Assembly: GCF_000306115.2 (NCBI RefSeq)
Contig: NZ_AKWX02000007.1
Span: 496,001-560,000 of the forward strand
DNA: 64,000 bases
Source: Leptospira wolffii serovar Khorat str. Khorat-H2
Lineage (GTDB): Bacteria > Spirochaetota > Leptospiria > Leptospirales > Leptospiraceae
Direction of reading: 5' to 3'
Below the pieces are notes generated by a model. It did no database searches. It was not told the origin of the DNA and saw nothing but the letters and a program-made list of their open reading frames with translations. Each line of letters opens with the position of its first letter. Within the stretch, counting starts at the first letter, position 1. This document shows positions 62,435-64,000 of this stretch, piece by piece. A program made the translations under genes and the position numbers.

Positions 62435-63550
62435 TTGAAAGGGGTCTACTGGAAATCCAATCGGCGCTCCGGGATTTATTTTTTAATCCTCGCGTTATTT
62501 TCTCTTACGGGTATGTATCTTGTGGAGGCTTGTAGGAAAACGGAATCTCAAGCGATATTAGATAAGAAGTTAGAAGCTTCCTCTCTGGCTAAACTTGCCT
62601 TTGAGGAAATCCGAAAAGAAAAAAGTTTTAATAATAGAATTCCGGATCCTAAATTCGATCCTTCCGGATCCGGACTTATCGGAACCTTCTTCTCTCCCGT
62701 TACAAGCAATTTGGGAGTTTTAGCCGCCAAACAAACTTCCGTGAATCCGAATTTTTCGGCTCTGGTCTTGGAATATCTACAGGAAGCCGGCGTAAAAGAA
62801 GGAGATACTATCGCTCTGGGATTTTCAGGATCCTTTCCCGCTTTGAATATTTGTGTGTATGCAGCGGCCAAGACCCTTAGACTAAAATTAGTGACCGTTT
62901 CCAGTATTTCTTCCTCTCAATGGGGGGCAAATGAACCCGATTTCCTCTGGCCGGATATGGAAAGTATATTATATAAAAAGAATATTTTTCCTTACCGTTC
63001 GACTGCGTTCAGCATGGGAGGGATAGAGGATAAAGGAGTTGGGATCGGTCCCGAGGGCTTAAGCCTTCTTTCTAAAGCCGCGGATAGAAACGGTATTTCC
63101 CTAATGCATTCCGATTCTTTTTCGGAGAGTCTGGAAGAAAGAATGAGTTTGTATTCTCGCGAAGCGAACGGAATCGATAACTATAAGGCTTATATCAACG
63201 TGGGCGGAGGAAGCGTTTCCGTAGGAACTAAATTCGGATCCAAGGAATTTCGCCCGGGACTGAATCGGATCAATTCCGTAAGTCCGTCTGGCGACTCGGT
63301 TCTTTCCCGATTTTATGAGAAGAAGGTTCCTGTAATCCATTTGACTCGGATCCAAGAGTTGGCGGTAGAGAATGGTCTGCCTTTGCGACCTAAAAAATTG
63401 CCGGAGGTAGGGGAAGGAGGTCCCTTTCATCGCTTACAGTATGATTTGCGATTGGTGCTTGCGGTTTTGGTTCTTCTTCTCCTTCTTCTCTATGTTTTTT
63501 TTAGAACCGATTCCTTTCTGGTCACTTCCGATACGGATATTTCTCTCTGA
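62435..63550 (+). CDS. pgsW: Poly-gamma-glutamate system protein PgsW
   Basis: 371 residues from a TTG start two bases after pgsC. Membrane helices lie near both ends (about 12-32 and 335-357) with a soluble part between them. The order of segments (GLIGTFFSPVTSNLGVLAAK, SVNPNFSALVLEYLQEAGVK, VTVSSISSSQWGANEPDF, INVGGGSVSVGT) fits PgsW, described with pgsBC in some spirochaetes and other bacteria. Its biochemical role is unclear. No capA/pgsA gene is in the window. Confidence 0.88.
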   Translation: MKGVYWKSNRRSGIYFLILALFSLTGMYLVEACRKTESQAILDKKLEASSLAKLAFEEIRKEKSFNNRIPDPKFDPSGSGLIGTFFSPVTSNLGVLAAKQTSVNPNFSALVLEYLQEAGVKEGDTIALGFSGSFPALNICVYAAAKTLRLKLVTVSSISSSQWGANEPDFLWPDMESILYKKNIFPYRSTAFSMGGIEDKGVGIGPEGLSLLSKAADRNGISLMHSDSFSESLEERMSLYSREANGIDNYKAYINVGGGSVSVGTKFGSKEFRPGLNRINSVSPSGDSVLSRFYEKKVPVIHLTRIQELAVENGLPLRPKKLPEVGEGGPFHRLQYDLRLVLAVLVLLLLLLYVFFRTDSFLVTSDTDISL

Positions 63551-63554
63551 ATTT

Positions 63555-63568
63555 GTAGTAGCTACTAC
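63555..63568. repeat. 14-bp palindrome GTAGTAGCTACTAC
   Basis: A perfect 14-bp palindrome five bases after the pgsW stop, followed by GGTTTTTT. It may serve as a weak terminator or as a short dispersed motif related to those at 27015 and 63955. Confidence 0.6.
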
Positions 63569-63954
63569 GGTTTTTTAATAGAAGATCTCTGTCTTTCAAT
63601 GAGTCGGTGCAAGAGAAATATGCTCTTACTTCTTCGAAGGAGGGTTTTACGTAAATAGAATAAGAATTCCGCTGAAAAAGCAGATTCACATTGCAGAAAT
63701 CGAGCTTTTCTGATATAGCAAATCCCAGCATTCTCCCGCAAGCCCGCCTCCACCACCCGAGACTGGGCGGGGGCGAGCTTTTGCATGTGACGGCGGAACG
63801 GAATTTCCTTTCAGAAGTCTCAAAAAAGAGGTTGGGGATATAGTGATTGATTCAGTCCCAGAATACAAGGTTTGATTTAGAAAAACGGTTCTTGCTATTC
63901 TTCCGTAAGATATCCCATTCTATTCTTTTATTTGAAAAGGATTTCATATCATTT

Positions 63955-63968
63955 GCAGTAGCTACTAC
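63955..63968. repeat. 14-bp near-palindrome GCAGTAGCTACTAC
   Basis: This copy differs from the one at 63555 by a single base (T to C at its second position). Both are preceded by ATTT and followed by CG. Confidence 0.6.
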
Positions 63969-64000
63969 GAAATTCGCTTAGAAAGAAAATCCCGGATGGC

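Larger units (their letters stand above)
63551..64000. other. Intergenic end region with two copies of a palindromic motif
   Basis: No convincing gene; short open frames here look like noise. Two 19-base copies of ATTTG(T/C)AGTAGCTACTACG start at 63551 and 63951, exactly 400 bases apart. A GC-rich hairpin (CCCGCC/GGCGGG, about 63743-63772) lies between. The stretch may be a dispersed repeat; this cannot be checked here. Confidence 0.4.

Noticed and set aside
63686..63868. Short open frames in the final intergenic region
   Set aside because: They overlap in several frames, have no ribosome site and no domain, and lie between the repeat copies.

Overview
The window looks like the chromosome of a Leptospira species. 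The supporting signs are a dense set of loosely defined spirochaetal lipoprotein signal peptides, several AraC and SARP-type regulators with membrane-embedded N-termini, a lipoprotein-TRAP operon resembling the TatT/TatP system of Treponema, the pgsB-pgsC-pgsW set, divergent leuCD/LysR, and two giant lipoproteins of unknown function. Base composition is mid-40s percent GC by eye, which would fit a higher-GC clade better than L. interrogans. The species assignment is inference.

Layout. 1-4.6 kb: a cbb3 oxidase operon on the minus strand (ccoN-ccoO-ccoQ-ccoP-ccoG-fixH) with a perfect FNR-type box upstream. The CcoP is short and carries one haem c site. 4.6-10.4 kb: an acetyl-CoA hydrolase/transferase, then a large hybrid histidine kinase with two kinase modules followed by its LuxR-type response regulator. 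10.5-13.9 kb: a tightly overlapping minus-strand operon (methyltransferase, ThiM, NmrA-like protein, rhodanese-type sulfurtransferase). 14-19.7 kb: a PEBP protein, an AraC regulator, and a family 2A encapsulin system: shell protein, cysteine desulfurase with a disordered N-terminal cargo extension, and a convergent serine O-acetyltransferase. 20-27 kb: a five-PAS histidine kinase, a crotonase, small lipoproteins and a PlsC-type acyltransferase. 27-34 kb: leuCD with a divergent LysR gene, an alpha/beta hydrolase, an Rrf2 regulator and two lipoproteins, one with a Cox11-like CxC segment. 34-40 kb: MORN lipoprotein, GH67-like protein, EamA transporter, fatty acid desaturase, membrane AraC regulator.

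40-48 kb holds two adjacent lipoproteins of about 1,200 residues ending at a strong terminator. 48-54 kb holds a membrane-anchored SARP/BTAD regulator followed by a TPR-lipoprotein-associated TRAP transporter operon. 54-64 kb holds a PiT phosphate transporter with a fused PhoU/DUF47-like tail, an RRM/FKBP gene pair, a PAS histidine kinase plus an RsbU-type phosphatase, and pgsBCW for poly-gamma-glutamate.

The encapsulin cluster is the most coherent accessory system. Cysteine desulfurase releases sulfur from cysteine inside a protein shell while serine O-acetyltransferase feeds cysteine synthesis, so together they suggest sulfur storage or buffering. The class is described elsewhere; its control here (AraC neighbour, inverted repeats upstream) is not. 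No tRNA, rRNA, CRISPR array or complete insertion sequence was recognised.
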